NCBI RefSeq assembly: GCF_019207085.1
Contig: NZ_JAATOM010000008.1
Location: forward strand, 1-64,000
DNA: 64,000 bases
Reading direction: 5' to 3'
Source: Variovorax sp. dw_308
GTDB lineage: Bacteria; Pseudomonadota; Gammaproteobacteria; Burkholderiales; Burkholderiaceae_C
The position numbers and the translations under genes are program-made. Positions 45,471 to 53,772 of the stretch are shown here, piece after piece (position 1 is the first letter of the stretch; every line of letters starts with the position of its first letter). The notes beneath the pieces are model-generated. The model had not been told where the DNA came from, did no database searches, and saw nothing but the letters and a program-made list of their open reading frames with translations.

Positions 45471-46868
45471 TCAGAAAAACATTTTCGGCAGCCACAGTAC
45501 CAATGACGGTACGTAGGTGATCACCACCAGGGCGATCAGCAAGGGCACCAGCCACGGCAGGATCGCCATGGTCGTGCGCTCGAAGCTCAGGCCGGCGACG
45601 CGCGCCAGCACGAACAGCACCATGCCCATGGGCGGGTGCAACAGGCCGATCATCAGGTTCAGCACCATCACCAGGCCGAAGTGGATCGGGTCGATGCCCA
45701 GGTGCGTGGCGATCGGCAGCAGGATCGGCACCAGGATCGTGATGGCCGCGGTCGGCTCCAGGAAGCAGCCGACGAAGAGCATCAGCAGGTTGGCCAGCAG
45801 CAGGAACACCCAGGCCTGCTTGGTGAAGCCGAGCACCCAGGCCGCGATGTCGGCGGTGACGCCGGTGGCGGTCAGCATCCATCCGAAGATCGAAGCGGCC
45901 GCGACGATGAACAGCACGGTCGAGGTGGTTTCCACGGTGTCGAGGCAGACCTTGACGAACATCTTCCACGACAGCGTGCGGTACCAGGCGAAGCCCAGGA
46001 TCATGGCCCACACGCAGGCGGCGATGGCGCCCTCCGTCGGCGTGAAGAGGCCCGTGGTCATGCCGCCGATCAGCAGCACCGGCGTCATGATCGGCAGCAG
46101 CGCCTCGAAGTCGAAGATCTTGTCCAGCACGAACAGCGAGGCCAGCGCGCCAAAGACGGTGAGCTGCGCCGGCGCGCCGAACCTGTCGACCAGCACCCAG
46201 ATGATCAGCGGCCAGCCGATCACCACCGCCAGTTCGCTGAGCGCCTTGAACAGCCGCGTGCCCGAGAACTTGACGTCGGCGCCCCACTTGTTCTTGTGCG
46301 CGAAGTAAGCCACCGTCATCATCATCAGGATGGCCATCATCGCGCCGGGCAGGATGCCCGCGAGGAACAGCGCCCCGACCGACACATTGGCCATCATCCC
46401 GTAGATCACGAAGGGCAGGCTCGGCGGGATGATCGGGCCGAGCGTGGCCGAGGCGGCCGTGACGCCGACGGCGAACTCGGTCTCGTAGCCATGCTCCTGC
46501 ATCGCCTTGATCTCGATCGTGCCGAGGCCGGCCGCATCGGCGATGGCGGTGCCGCTCATGCCCGCGAAGATCACCGAACCCAGCACGTTGACGTGCCCGA
46601 GCCCGCCCTTCATCCACCCGACCAGCGCCAGCGCGAAGTTGTAGATGCGCGTGGTGATGCCGGCGTTGTTCATCAGGTTGCCGGCCAGGATGAAGAAGGG
46701 CACGGCCAGCAGCGGAAAGCTGTCGATGCCGCTCACCATGCGATGGATGACCACGAAGGGCGGCAGCGTACTGTCGGACAGCAGGATGTACGCGAGCGAC
46801 GCACTGGCCATCGCGATCGCGACCGGGATGCCGCCCGACATGAACAGCAGGAAGTAGATCTTGAGCAT
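45471..46868 (-). CDS. dctM: TRAP transporter large permease
   Basis: DctM is the ion-coupled transport subunit. The protein (465 residues) has about 12 hydrophobic segments and family motifs PFFILAGNLMNNAGIT, GMSGTAIADAAGLGTIE, VTAASATLGPIIPPSLPFVI and NLLMLFVGCFLEPTAAI. It is about 35 residues longer than many DctM proteins because of an extra stretch at about 205-240. It is in an operon with dctP and dctQ and the sugar-acid enzymes, so the solute is probably an organic or sugar acid. Confidence 0.94.
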   Translation of the reverse strand: MLKIYFLLFMSGGIPVAIAMASASLAYILLSDSTLPPFVVIHRMVSGIDSFPLLAVPFFILAGNLMNNAGITTRIYNFALALVGWMKGGLGHVNVLGSVIFAGMSGTAIADAAGLGTIEIKAMQEHGYETEFAVGVTAASATLGPIIPPSLPFVIYGMMANVSVGALFLAGILPGAMMAILMMMTVAYFAHKNKWGADVKFSGTRLFKALSELAVVIGWPLIIWVLVDRFGAPAQLTVFGALASLFVLDKIFDFEALLPIMTPVLLIGGMTTGLFTPTEGAIAACVWAMILGFAWYRTLSWKMFVKVCLDTVETTSTVLFIVAAASIFGWMLTATGVTADIAAWVLGFTKQAWVFLLLANLLMLFVGCFLEPTAAITILVPILLPIATHLGIDPIHFGLVMVLNLMIGLLHPPMGMVLFVLARVAGLSFERTTMAILPWLVPLLIALVVITYVPSLVLWLPKMFF

Positions 46869-46896
46869 GTTGTTCTTGTTGTCTTGAGTCGGTGGT

Positions 46897-47454
46897 TCAG
46901 TGGTCGGCCAGCGTGGACTCGGGCCGCTCCAGCACGCTGTAGCCGCGTCGCCAGTGGATGCGCGCCGTCTGCACCGAGCGGAAGGCCATTGCCGCGAAGC
47001 CGAACAGGCAGACGCCGTAGACGATGTTCATCGGCGCATCGACGATGGTCATGCGCGTGCGGTCCCCGATCTTCAGCATCATCTGGATGGTCATCACCAC
47101 CGCCGCGACGAAGAAGGCTATGCGCACCACGTCCACCGCGCGCGACATCCAGCGGCCCATCGCCGCCGGCATGTGCCGGTAGAAGAAGTCGACCTGGATC
47201 TGGTTGTTCTTCGCGACGCCGATGGTCGCGCCGATGAACACCACGCCGATGAGCATGTAGCGCGCCACCTCCTCTGTCCACGCCGCCGAGTCGTTCATCA
47301 CGTAGCGCGTGATGAACTGGTAGAACACCGTGAGCCCCAGCGCCCAGAAGATCGCCAGCGCAAGCCAGCCTTCGAAGATGGTGTCGGACAGGTCGACGAC
47401 CTCGTCCTCGGCGTGGAAGTGGCCCTCGTCATCGATGATTTTCTGGTTGGTCAT
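46897..47454 (-). CDS. dctQ: TRAP transporter small permease
   Basis: This 185-residue membrane protein has four helices. The family-typical second-helix region reads YVMNDSAAWTEEVARYMLIG, then VFIGATIGVAKNNQIQVDFF. An unusually long acidic cytoplasmic N-terminus (about 30 residues) precedes the first helix. It lies between dctP (20-base gap) and dctM (28-base gap) and forms the membrane complex with DctM. Confidence 0.93.
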   Translation of the reverse strand: MTNQKIIDDEGHFHAEDEVVDLSDTIFEGWLALAIFWALGLTVFYQFITRYVMNDSAAWTEEVARYMLIGVVFIGATIGVAKNNQIQVDFFYRHMPAAMGRWMSRAVDVVRIAFFVAAVVMTIQMMLKIGDRTRMTIVDAPMNIVYGVCLFGFAAMAFRSVQTARIHWRRGYSVLERPESTLADH

Positions 47455-47474
47455 GAACGTCCGTCCGGGCCGAG

Positions 47475-48470
47475 CTACTTGATCGCGAGGATCTTGTCGT
47501 AGTCCTGCTGCCGATAGCCCTGGTCCGTCGGCTTGGTCGCCTTCAGCACGGCCTCGCGGAACGCGTTCTTGTCGACCGTGATCACGTTGTTGCCCTTCTT
47601 CTTGAACTCCTCGGTCAGCCGCGCTTCGGACGCGATGATCTCGCGGCCCGTCTTCTCGGCGGCCTCCTGCATCACGTCCGAGAAGATCTTCTTCTCATCC
47701 GCGCTGAGCTTGCCCCACACCTGGCCCGAAGTCACCGTCAGCAGCGAGTCGACGATGTGCCCGGTCAGCGAGATGTTCTTCTGCACCTCGAAGAATTTCT
47801 TCGCCTCGATGGTCGGCAGCGGGTTCTCCTGGGCGTCGACCGTGCCGTTCTGCAGGGCGAGATACACCTCGGCAAACGCGATCGGTGTCGGGTTGGCGCC
47901 CAGCGACTTCGGAAAGGCGAGATAGGCCGGTGCATCGGGCACGCGGATCTTCAGGCCCTTCATGTCCTCCGGTTTGGTGACCGGATGCGCCGCGTTCGAT
48001 GTGACATGGCGGGCGCCGTAGTAGTTGAGTGCCGTGATGTGGTTGCCGCTCTTCTCGTCGTAGCCCTTGGCCAGTTCCTTGAACACATCGCTCTGCGCGT
48101 ACTTCAGCAAATGTTCCGAGTCGCGGAAGATGAACGGGAAGTACGTGACGGCCAGCGGCTTGTAGGTGTTGGCTGCAAAGCTCGCGCCGGTCAGGATGAT
48201 GTCGACCGTGCCAAGCGTCAGCCCCTGGTTGATATCGCTTTCCTTGCCCAGGCTGGAGGCCGGGAACACCTGGATCTCGTACTTGCCGTTGGTGCGCTTC
48301 TTGATCTCCTCCGCGGCCCAGAGCGAGTACTTGTGGAAGGGCTCGGACGTCTCGTACACATGCGCCCACTTCAGCTTGACGGTCTGCGCACTGGCCAGGC
48401 CCATGGCGCCCAGCGCGCTCCATGCGATGGCGCAGACGGCCAGGGTCTTGAAGGCGAATCGTTTGTTCAT
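47475..48470 (-). CDS. dctP: TRAP transporter periplasmic solute-binding protein
   Basis: The 331-residue DctP-family protein has a signal peptide (about 1-28, MNKRFAFKTLAVCAIAWSA with AxA cleavage near ASA). The ligand domain has HVYETSEPFHKYSLWAAEEI, GLKIRVPDAPAYLAFPKSLG with the conserved Arg that binds a carboxylate, and FAEVYLALQNGTVDAQENPL. The binding Arg indicates an acidic solute. Its leading position in the operon is normal because DctP is needed in excess. It starts 57 bases after the regulator gene. Confidence 0.94.
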   Translation of the reverse strand: MNKRFAFKTLAVCAIAWSALGAMGLASAQTVKLKWAHVYETSEPFHKYSLWAAEEIKKRTNGKYEIQVFPASSLGKESDINQGLTLGTVDIILTGASFAANTYKPLAVTYFPFIFRDSEHLLKYAQSDVFKELAKGYDEKSGNHITALNYYGARHVTSNAAHPVTKPEDMKGLKIRVPDAPAYLAFPKSLGANPTPIAFAEVYLALQNGTVDAQENPLPTIEAKKFFEVQKNISLTGHIVDSLLTVTSGQVWGKLSADEKKIFSDVMQEAAEKTGREIIASEARLTEEFKKKGNNVITVDKNAFREAVLKATKPTDQGYRQQDYDKILAIK

Positions 48471-48527
48471 GCGTCTCTCTCCAGGGTGGTTGAAAGGTCT
48501 GTCACGGGAAAACGATGGATCGGCGGC

Positions 48528-49235
48528 TCATGCCGCCTTGGCGCGGCGCCAGCTGGCGCTGTAGCGCTGGTGGGACTTGTCCATGTGCGCATGCATGGCG
48601 GCACGCGCGGCATCGGGATTGCGCGCGACGATGGCGGCCACGATAGCCTCGTGCTCGGCGATCGCATGGCGCCACGACACGGCGTTCTCGAAGTAGCCGC
48701 CGAGCCGCGTGAACAGCGGGCCGTAGCGCGAGTCCCAGAATCCCTGCACCGTCTCGACCAGCACCGCGTTGCCGCTGGCCTCGACGATGGCGACGTGGAA
48801 AGCGCGGTCGCCCTCCAGCGGCATCACGCTCTGGTCGGCCTGGGACCGCATGGCGTCGACGGCGCGGCGAATGGCATCGAAGTCGCGCTTCTTGCCGTGC
48901 AGGGCTGCCAGCGCGGCCGTCTCGCCTTCGACTACGCGGCGCGCACGGATCAATTCGAGCGGCCCCCACTCGGTGACCTCGACGGCGGGAGACGAGCGCT
49001 TCGAACGGTCGAGCACGTACACGCCCGAACCCGTGCGCACCTCGACCCAGCCTTCGACTTCCAGCGCGATCAGGGCCTCGCGCACCGAGGGCCGGCTCAC
49101 GCCCAGCTGGCGCGCCAGGTCGCGCTCGGCCGGCAGCCGCGCACCCGTCGCGAACTCGCCCTTCGCGATCAGCGCGCGCAGCTGGTCGGCGATCTGGCGG
49201 TACAGCCGCTTCGGCTCGATGGATTGCAGTGGCAC
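48528..49235 (-). CDS. GntR-family (FCD/FadR type) transcriptional regulator
   Basis: The winged-helix domain (about 5-75) has RLYRQIADQLRALIAKGEF, ARLPAERDLARQLGVSRPSV and REALIALEVEGWVEV. The FCD ligand domain (about 85-230) has DRAFHVAIVEASGN and HEAIVAAIVARNPDAARAAM, with the Asp/His residues that bind metal and acid ligands. I choose GTG at 49235 because the longer frame (to 49379) would include a strong palindrome better explained as its operator. It probably represses both the TRAP operon and the divergent SDR-FAH genes, with a sugar acid as inducer. Confidence 0.87.
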   Translation of the reverse strand: MPLQSIEPKRLYRQIADQLRALIAKGEFATGARLPAERDLARQLGVSRPSVREALIALEVEGWVEVRTGSGVYVLDRSKRSSPAVEVTEWGPLELIRARRVVEGETAALAALHGKKRDFDAIRRAVDAMRSQADQSVMPLEGDRAFHVAIVEASGNAVLVETVQGFWDSRYGPLFTRLGGYFENAVSWRHAIAEHEAIVAAIVARNPDAARAAMHAHMDKSHQRYSASWRRAKAA

Positions 49236-49282
49236 GGGGATGCGCGTAAGGTCGCGGGGCTTTTCAGGCGGGATGTTAAGGG

Positions 49283-49318
49283 TTGTCCTGAATTGGACAA
49301 GTGGTAAGGCCAATTCAG
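49283..49318. promoter_or_regulatory. Overlapping palindromes, probable operator of the GntR regulator
   Basis: TTGTCC (49283-49288) and GGACAA (49295-49300) are a perfect pair with a 6-base centre. CTGAATTGG (49288-49296) and CCAATTCAG (49310-49318) form a second perfect 9-bp pair with a 13-base spacer. Both lie in the divergent gap between the regulator and the SDR gene, where an FCD-type repressor would control both directions. Confidence 0.6.
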
Positions 49319-49410
49319 AATACGATTCCCGGCGCGCCGCAGCCATCGGGCGAAACCCTCGGCGGCACCCTCTCGGCACATCGCCACCTCATTCCACTCC
49401 AGGAGACAGC

Positions 49411-50145
49411 ATGCGACTCAAAGGCAAGACGGCCCTCATCACGGCGGCCGGGCAGGGCATTGGCCGGGCCACCGCGTTGGCCATGGCGGCCGAAGGCGCG
49501 CAGGTGTGGGCGACCGACGTCAACCCGAAGCTGCTGGACGCCTATGCGGGCACGGCCAACGTGCAGACCGCGGTACTGGACGTGCTCGACAAGGGCGCCA
49601 TCCAGGCGCTGGTCGCGCGCATGCCTGCCATCGACGTGCTGTTCAACTGCGCCGGCGTGGTGCACAACGGCCCGATCCTCGAGGCCACCGACGCCGACCT
49701 GGAGTTCGCCTTCAACCTCAATGTGCGGGCCCAGTTCTGGACCATCCAGGCCGTGCTGCCGCGCATGCTCGCCGCCGGCGCGGGCAGCATCATCAACATG
49801 GCCAGCGTCTGCTCCAGCATCAAGGGCCTGCCGAACCGCAACGTCTACGGCACCACCAAGGCGGCCGTGCTGGGCCTGACCAAGAGCGTCGCCGCCGACT
49901 ACGTCGCGCAGGGCATCCGCTGCAACGCGGTGTGCCCGGGCACGGTCGACACGCCCTCGCTGGGCGAGCGCATCAATGCCAACGAAGACCCGATGGCTGC
50001 ACGCAAGGCCTTCATTGCACGGCAACCGATGGGCCGCCTGGCGCAGGCGGAGGAGATCGCACCGGTGGTGGTGTTCCTCGCGAGCGACGAGGCCGTCTTC
50101 GCGACCGGCCAGGCCTTCTCGGTCGACGGCGGCATCACGATATGA
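49411..50145 (+). CDS. SDR oxidoreductase, possible 2-keto-3-deoxy-L-fuconate dehydrogenase
   Basis: This classical SDR of 244 residues has TAAGQGIG (11-18), NCAGVV (79-84), Ser132 or nearby Ser in NMASVCSS, and Tyr146/Lys150 (YGTTK). The absence of an Ala/Gly in the usual TGG motif and the sequence LITAAGQGIGRA are typical of the 3-hydroxybutyrate dehydrogenase/KDF dehydrogenase branch. AGGAG lies 5 bases before ATG 49411. It is divergent from the regulator and overlaps the next SDR by ATGA. In L-fucose oxidation this enzyme would make 2,4-diketo-3-deoxyfuconate for the FAH hydrolase; this is inferred from context. Confidence 0.8.
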   Translation: MRLKGKTALITAAGQGIGRATALAMAAEGAQVWATDVNPKLLDAYAGTANVQTAVLDVLDKGAIQALVARMPAIDVLFNCAGVVHNGPILEATDADLEFAFNLNVRAQFWTIQAVLPRMLAAGAGSIINMASVCSSIKGLPNRNVYGTTKAAVLGLTKSVAADYVAQGIRCNAVCPGTVDTPSLGERINANEDPMAARKAFIARQPMGRLAQAEEIAPVVVFLASDEAVFATGQAFSVDGGITI

Positions 50146-50897
50146 ACCGCCTCGATTTCGACGGCCGCCACGCGGTCATCACCGGCGGCGCGACCGGTCT
50201 CGGCTTTGCGATTGCGCAGCGCCTTCTCGATTCGGGCGGCAGCGTCACGCTGTGGGACCGCGACCCGGCTGCAGCGGATGCGGCGGCGCAGCGGCTCGGC
50301 GCAAATGCCAAGGCCGTCGCGGTCGACGTCTCCGATGCGGCCGGCGTGGCCAAGGCCGTGCAGGCCACGCTCGCGCTGCGCGATGCGGGCGGCGTGGTCG
50401 ATGCGCTGGTCAATTCCGCCGGCATCACCGGGCCCAACACCAGCGTGGACAGCTACCCCGTCGATGCCTGGCGCCAGGTCATCGACGTCAACCTGACCGG
50501 CACCTTCCTCTGCTGCCGCGAATGGGTGCCGCACCTGCGCGAACGGGCCTGGTCGCGCATCGTCAACATCGCGTCGGTGGCCGGCAAGGAGGGCAATCCC
50601 AACGCCAGCGCCTACAGCGCCAGCAAGGCCGGCGTGATCGCGTTGACCAAGTCGCTCGGCAAGGAGCTGTCGGGTACCGGCGTGCGCGTGAACTGCGTGA
50701 CGCCGGCGGCGGTGAAGACCGCGATCTTCGACCAGATGTCGAAGGAGCACATCGCCTTCATGCTCTCGAAGATCCCGATGGGCCGCTTCGGCACGCCGGA
50801 GGAAATCGCATCGATGGTCGCCTGGCTCTGCACCGAGGACTGCGCGTTCTCCACCGGCGCGACCTTCGACCTGTCAGGCGGCCGGGCCACCTATTGA
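50142..50897 (+). CDS. SDR oxidoreductase, possible sugar 1-dehydrogenase
   Basis: The 251-residue classical SDR has TGGATGLG (14-21), NSAG (91-94), Ser145 and Tyr158/Lys162 (YSASK), so the catalytic set is complete. It is translationally coupled (ATGA) to the preceding SDR and followed after 57 bases by the FAH-family hydrolase. In a fucose-type pathway one SDR would oxidise the free sugar to the lactone and the other the 2-keto-3-deoxy acid; which does which cannot be told from sequence. Confidence 0.82.
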   Translation: MNRLDFDGRHAVITGGATGLGFAIAQRLLDSGGSVTLWDRDPAAADAAAQRLGANAKAVAVDVSDAAGVAKAVQATLALRDAGGVVDALVNSAGITGPNTSVDSYPVDAWRQVIDVNLTGTFLCCREWVPHLRERAWSRIVNIASVAGKEGNPNASAYSASKAGVIALTKSLGKELSGTGVRVNCVTPAAVKTAIFDQMSKEHIAFMLSKIPMGRFGTPEEIASMVAWLCTEDCAFSTGATFDLSGGRATY

Positions 50898-50954
50898 TTC
50901 GCGGCGCGAGCGCGCTGACTACACTTCCCATCCCTCTCTGAAAGGACTATCGAC

Positions 50955-51806
50955 ATGAAACTCGTGCGCTACGGCAATCCGGGCAAGGAAAAGCCAGGCC
51001 TGATCGACGACAACGGCCAACTGCGCGACCTCAGCGCCGTGGTGCCGGACCTGGGCGGCGCCCAGCTCGGCGACGCTACGCTGGCCAAGATCCGCAAGAT
51101 CAAGACCGACAAGCTGCCGCTGGTCCGTGGCAAGCCGCGCCTGGGTTGCCCGGTGGCGAACACCAGCAAGTTCATCGCCATCGGCCTGAACTACGCCGAC
51201 CATGCGGCCGAATCCGGCATGCCGATTCCCAAGGAGCCCGTGGTGTTCACCAAGGCCGTGAGCTGCATCCAGGGTCCGAACGATCCGGTGATGTTGCCCA
51301 AGGGCTCGGTCAAGGGCGACTGGGAAGTCGAACTGGGCGTGGTCATCGGCAAGCGCGCGCGCTGGGTGTCGCAAAAGGAGGCACTCGATTTCGTCGCCGG
51401 CTATGTCCTCATCAACGACGTGAGCGAGCGCGAATGGCAGCTCGAGCGCGGGCTGACCTGGGACAAGGGCAAGGGCTTCGACACCTTCGGCCCGATCGGC
51501 CCGTGGCTCGTCACGCGCGATGACGTGCCCAACCCGCAGAAGCTCGGCATGTGGCTCGACGTGAACGGCCAGCGCATGCAGACCGGCAACACCAAGACCA
51601 TGATCTTCAATGTCGCCAAGCTGGTGAGCTACGTGAGCCAGCTCAACACGCTGGAGCCCGGCGACATCATCACCACCGGCACGCCACCGGGCGTCGGCAT
51701 GGGCATGAAGCCCTCGGCCGTGTTCCTGAAGAAGGGCGACGTGATGACGCTCGGGATCGATGGTCTGGGCGAGCAGCGGCAGGACGTGGTGCCTTTCAAG
51801 CTCTGA
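50955..51806 (+). CDS. FAH-family hydrolase, probable 2,4-diketo-3-deoxy-L-fuconate-type hydrolase
   Basis: This fumarylacetoacetate-hydrolase-fold enzyme has 283 residues. Metal-binding and catalytic blocks are IAIGLNYADHAAESGMPIP, GDWEVELGVVIG (the E-x-E of the metal site), INDVSEREWQ, KGFDTFGPIGPW and TTGTPPGVGMG. The close match to the SGMPIPKEPVVFTKA-type subgroup, often labelled ureidoglycolate lyase, together with the two SDRs and the dehydratase suggests cleavage of a 2,4-diketo-3-deoxy acid to pyruvate plus a hydroxy acid. It has a good AAAGGA site before ATG 50955. Confidence 0.88.
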   Translation: MKLVRYGNPGKEKPGLIDDNGQLRDLSAVVPDLGGAQLGDATLAKIRKIKTDKLPLVRGKPRLGCPVANTSKFIAIGLNYADHAAESGMPIPKEPVVFTKAVSCIQGPNDPVMLPKGSVKGDWEVELGVVIGKRARWVSQKEALDFVAGYVLINDVSEREWQLERGLTWDKGKGFDTFGPIGPWLVTRDDVPNPQKLGMWLDVNGQRMQTGNTKTMIFNVAKLVSYVSQLNTLEPGDIITTGTPPGVGMGMKPSAVFLKKGDVMTLGIDGLGEQRQDVVPFKL

Positions 51807-51850
51807 GTCGCTGACCTGCGGAAGCGGGGTCTGAATACGGGAACCGGACG

Positions 51851-51946
51851 CAGAGGACGCGAAGGTTCCGCGAAGGACGCAAAAGGAATACGGAAATTTT
51901 CTGAATCCTTTGCGTCCTTTTGCGTTTCTTCGCGACCTTCGCGTGC
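51851..51946. repeat. Long imperfect inverted repeat between convergent genes
   Basis: CGCGAAGG...CGCGAAGGACGCAAAAGGA on the left pairs, with short bulges, with TCCTTTTGCGTTTCTTCGCG...CCTTCGCG on the right, around an A/T-rich centre near 51895-51905. It lies between the FAH hydrolase and dadA, which converge here, and probably ends both transcripts. The GCGAAGGACGCAAA-type sequence looks like a dispersed genomic repeat. Confidence 0.65.
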
Positions 51947-51968
51947 GTTCAAGTCCGCATTCGGCGGC

Positions 51969-53240
51969 TCATTTCTGGAATGCGAAGTCGACTTCCGGCG
52001 CCAGCCCACTGACGATGTGCGCGATCGACTTGCCGGACCCGCAGGCATGCGTCCAACCTAGCGTGCCATGCCCGGTGTTGAGGAAGAAGTTGGGCAGCTT
52101 CGTCTTGCCGATCATCGGCACGTTGCTCGGCGTCGCCGGGCGCAGGCCGGTCCAGAACTGCGCCTTGGACGTGTCGCCCGCACCTGGAAACAGTTGCTCG
52201 ACCCGCCGCACGATCGCCTCGCAGCGAACGCGGTTCAAGTCGCGGTCGTAGCCGTTGAGTTCGGCCGTGCCGGCAATGCGCATGCGGTCGCCGCGCCCAT
52301 CCTCCGACGTGTAGCGCGAGAACACCAGCTTGAACTCGTCGTCCGTCAGGGAGACCTGGTAGGCCTTGGACGCATCCTTCACCGGCAGCGTCACCGAATA
52401 GCCCTTGGCCGGGTAGATCGGCAACTCGATGCCCAACGGCTTGGCATAGATCGGGCTCAACGAGCCCATGGCCATCACATAGGCATCGGCCTGCAGGCGC
52501 TGGAAGCGGCCCTCGATGTCGGTGGCCTCGACGTGCTCGACCTTGCCGCCGGCCTCGCGGATCGCCGTCACGGTGTGGCTCATGAGGAACTTGACGCCAG
52601 CCGCTTCGCAGAGCTTGACCAGTTCGCGTGCGAATCGGTTTGCATCGCCCGACTCGTCTTCGGCGGTGTAGGTCGCGCCGGCCAGTTGCGGACGGATGTG
52701 GGCCAGCGCGGGTTCGAGCTTCACCGCCTCGTCGGCGGAAATGACGAGGCGCTCGCAGCCCAGCGCGCGCATCTGTTCGGCCGGCTTCAATGCGCCGTCG
52801 AACTCCTTCTGCGTCGTGTAGAAGTGCAGGATGCCTTGCGTGCGCTGGTCGTAGCCGAGGCCGGTTTCGCTGCGCAGCGCCTGCAGCATGCTGCGGCTGT
52901 AGGTGCCCAGTCGCACGATCTGCTCGATGTTGTGCTTCGTCCGCGCCGGCGTGCATTCGCGCAGGAACTGCAGGCCCCACATCCACTGGCGCATGTCGGC
53001 GCGGATGCGGAACAGGAGCGGCGCGTCTTCCTTGCCCAGCCATTGCAGCACCTTGATCGGCGCGCTCGGATTGGCCCAGGGTTCGGCATGGCTGACGGAG
53101 ATCTGCCCGCCGTTGGCAAAGCTGGTTTCGGCGGCCGGCGTGGCCTGCCGGTCGACCACGGTGACTTCATGGCCGAGTTTCTGAAGGTAATAGGCCGAGG
53201 TGACGCCGAGCAAGCCGGCGCCCAACACGATCACGCGCAT
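51969..53240 (-). CDS. dadA: D-amino acid dehydrogenase
   Basis: DadA oxidises D-amino acids to keto acids, passing electrons to the respiratory chain. The 423-residue FAD protein begins MRVIVLGAGLLGVTSAYYL (dinucleotide fold) and has ETSFANGGQISVSHAEPW, YPAKGYSVTLP, TGLRPATPSNVPMIG and NTGHGTLGWTHACGSG, the DadA signature set. A tandem glycine riboswitch and a promoter lie directly upstream on the same strand, so glycine rather than D-alanine is the likely sensed signal. Glycine oxidase activity is an alternative. Confidence 0.92.
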   Translation of the reverse strand: MRVIVLGAGLLGVTSAYYLQKLGHEVTVVDRQATPAAETSFANGGQISVSHAEPWANPSAPIKVLQWLGKEDAPLLFRIRADMRQWMWGLQFLRECTPARTKHNIEQIVRLGTYSRSMLQALRSETGLGYDQRTQGILHFYTTQKEFDGALKPAEQMRALGCERLVISADEAVKLEPALAHIRPQLAGATYTAEDESGDANRFARELVKLCEAAGVKFLMSHTVTAIREAGGKVEHVEATDIEGRFQRLQADAYVMAMGSLSPIYAKPLGIELPIYPAKGYSVTLPVKDASKAYQVSLTDDEFKLVFSRYTSEDGRGDRMRIAGTAELNGYDRDLNRVRCEAIVRRVEQLFPGAGDTSKAQFWTGLRPATPSNVPMIGKTKLPNFFLNTGHGTLGWTHACGSGKSIAHIVSGLAPEVDFAFQK

Positions 53241-53274
53241 GGGAGGTCCTTTGAATGGATTTCAAAAGCCGCTC

Positions 53275-53476
53275 CCCCTGTCCTTGTTACCTGAGAGTTT
53301 CGACCTCCGCGCACGCGGGGGTGTTGCTCCTTCGGTGCATCGGGCATGTGCCCGATGGCTCTCCAGACGGCGATATCGATGGGTGCAGTACACGACCCTG
53401 TGAAAGGTCGACCTGAGCGTTCATGGGAGTTTGCGCCTTCGGTGGAGCGGTCGCATGACCGCTCGCTCTCCTGCGG
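53275..53476 (-). ncRNA. Tandem glycine riboswitch upstream of dadA
   Basis: Read on the minus strand, two aptamers follow each other. The first (about 53476-53405) has GGAGAGC, CACCGAAGGCGCAAA and CTCAGGT. The second (about 53372-53279) has GGAGAGCC, GCACCGAAGGAGCAA and ACTCTCAGGTAACAAGGACA. Repeated GGAGAG / CCGAAGG(A/C)GCAA / CTCAGG blocks define the glycine riboswitch. Its 3' end lies about 35 bases before the dadA ATG, where it would control translation or early termination; most such switches turn genes on with glycine. Confidence 0.92.
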
Positions 53477-53481
53477 GCTGG

Positions 53482-53510
53482 ATTCTAGGTTTGGCGCTTC
53501 GAATCGCCAA
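53482..53510 (-). promoter_or_regulatory. Candidate sigma-70 promoter for the riboswitch-dadA transcript
   Basis: On the minus strand TTGGCG (53510-53505) and TAGAAT (53487-53482) are 17 bases apart. Transcription would start near 53475, exactly at the first aptamer. No gene is visible from 53511 to 53742. Confidence 0.65.
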
Positions 53511-53742
53511 CAGGGTGGCAATGAATGACCCGACATATCGACCTGGATGTGGCCCTGCGACATCACGCGCGCGCACTTGGCATCCCCGCCCCGGAGGAGT
53601 GCAGCGTGTAGCCATCGGGCGTGGCATGCACCGCCTTTTCCGTGCCGATCACGCCGCCCTGAAAAGACGTCAATCACGTAATAGTCCACCAGAAGTCGGG
53701 GGCTTTGCACTTCTGCGTGACGCGGTTTCACTGCAAAATAGC

Positions 53743-53754
53743 ACGACCGTTCGT
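53743..53754. promoter_or_regulatory. Imperfect palindrome, possible TetR operator
   Basis: ACGACCGTTCGT is symmetric at ten of twelve positions and resembles the ACGAACGTTCGT-type sites of fatty-acid TetR regulators. It lies 18 bases before the TetR gene start, suggesting autoregulation. Confidence 0.4.
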
Positions 53755-53772
53755 TTTATTGAATAAGCACTC

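Noticed and set aside
48769..49410. N-terminal extension of the first SDR back to 48769
   Set aside because: It would cover the regulator gene and the operator; AGGAG lies just before ATG 49411.
53421..53766. Short ORFs over the dadA leader
   Set aside because: They overlap the promoter and riboswitch and show no protein-like features.
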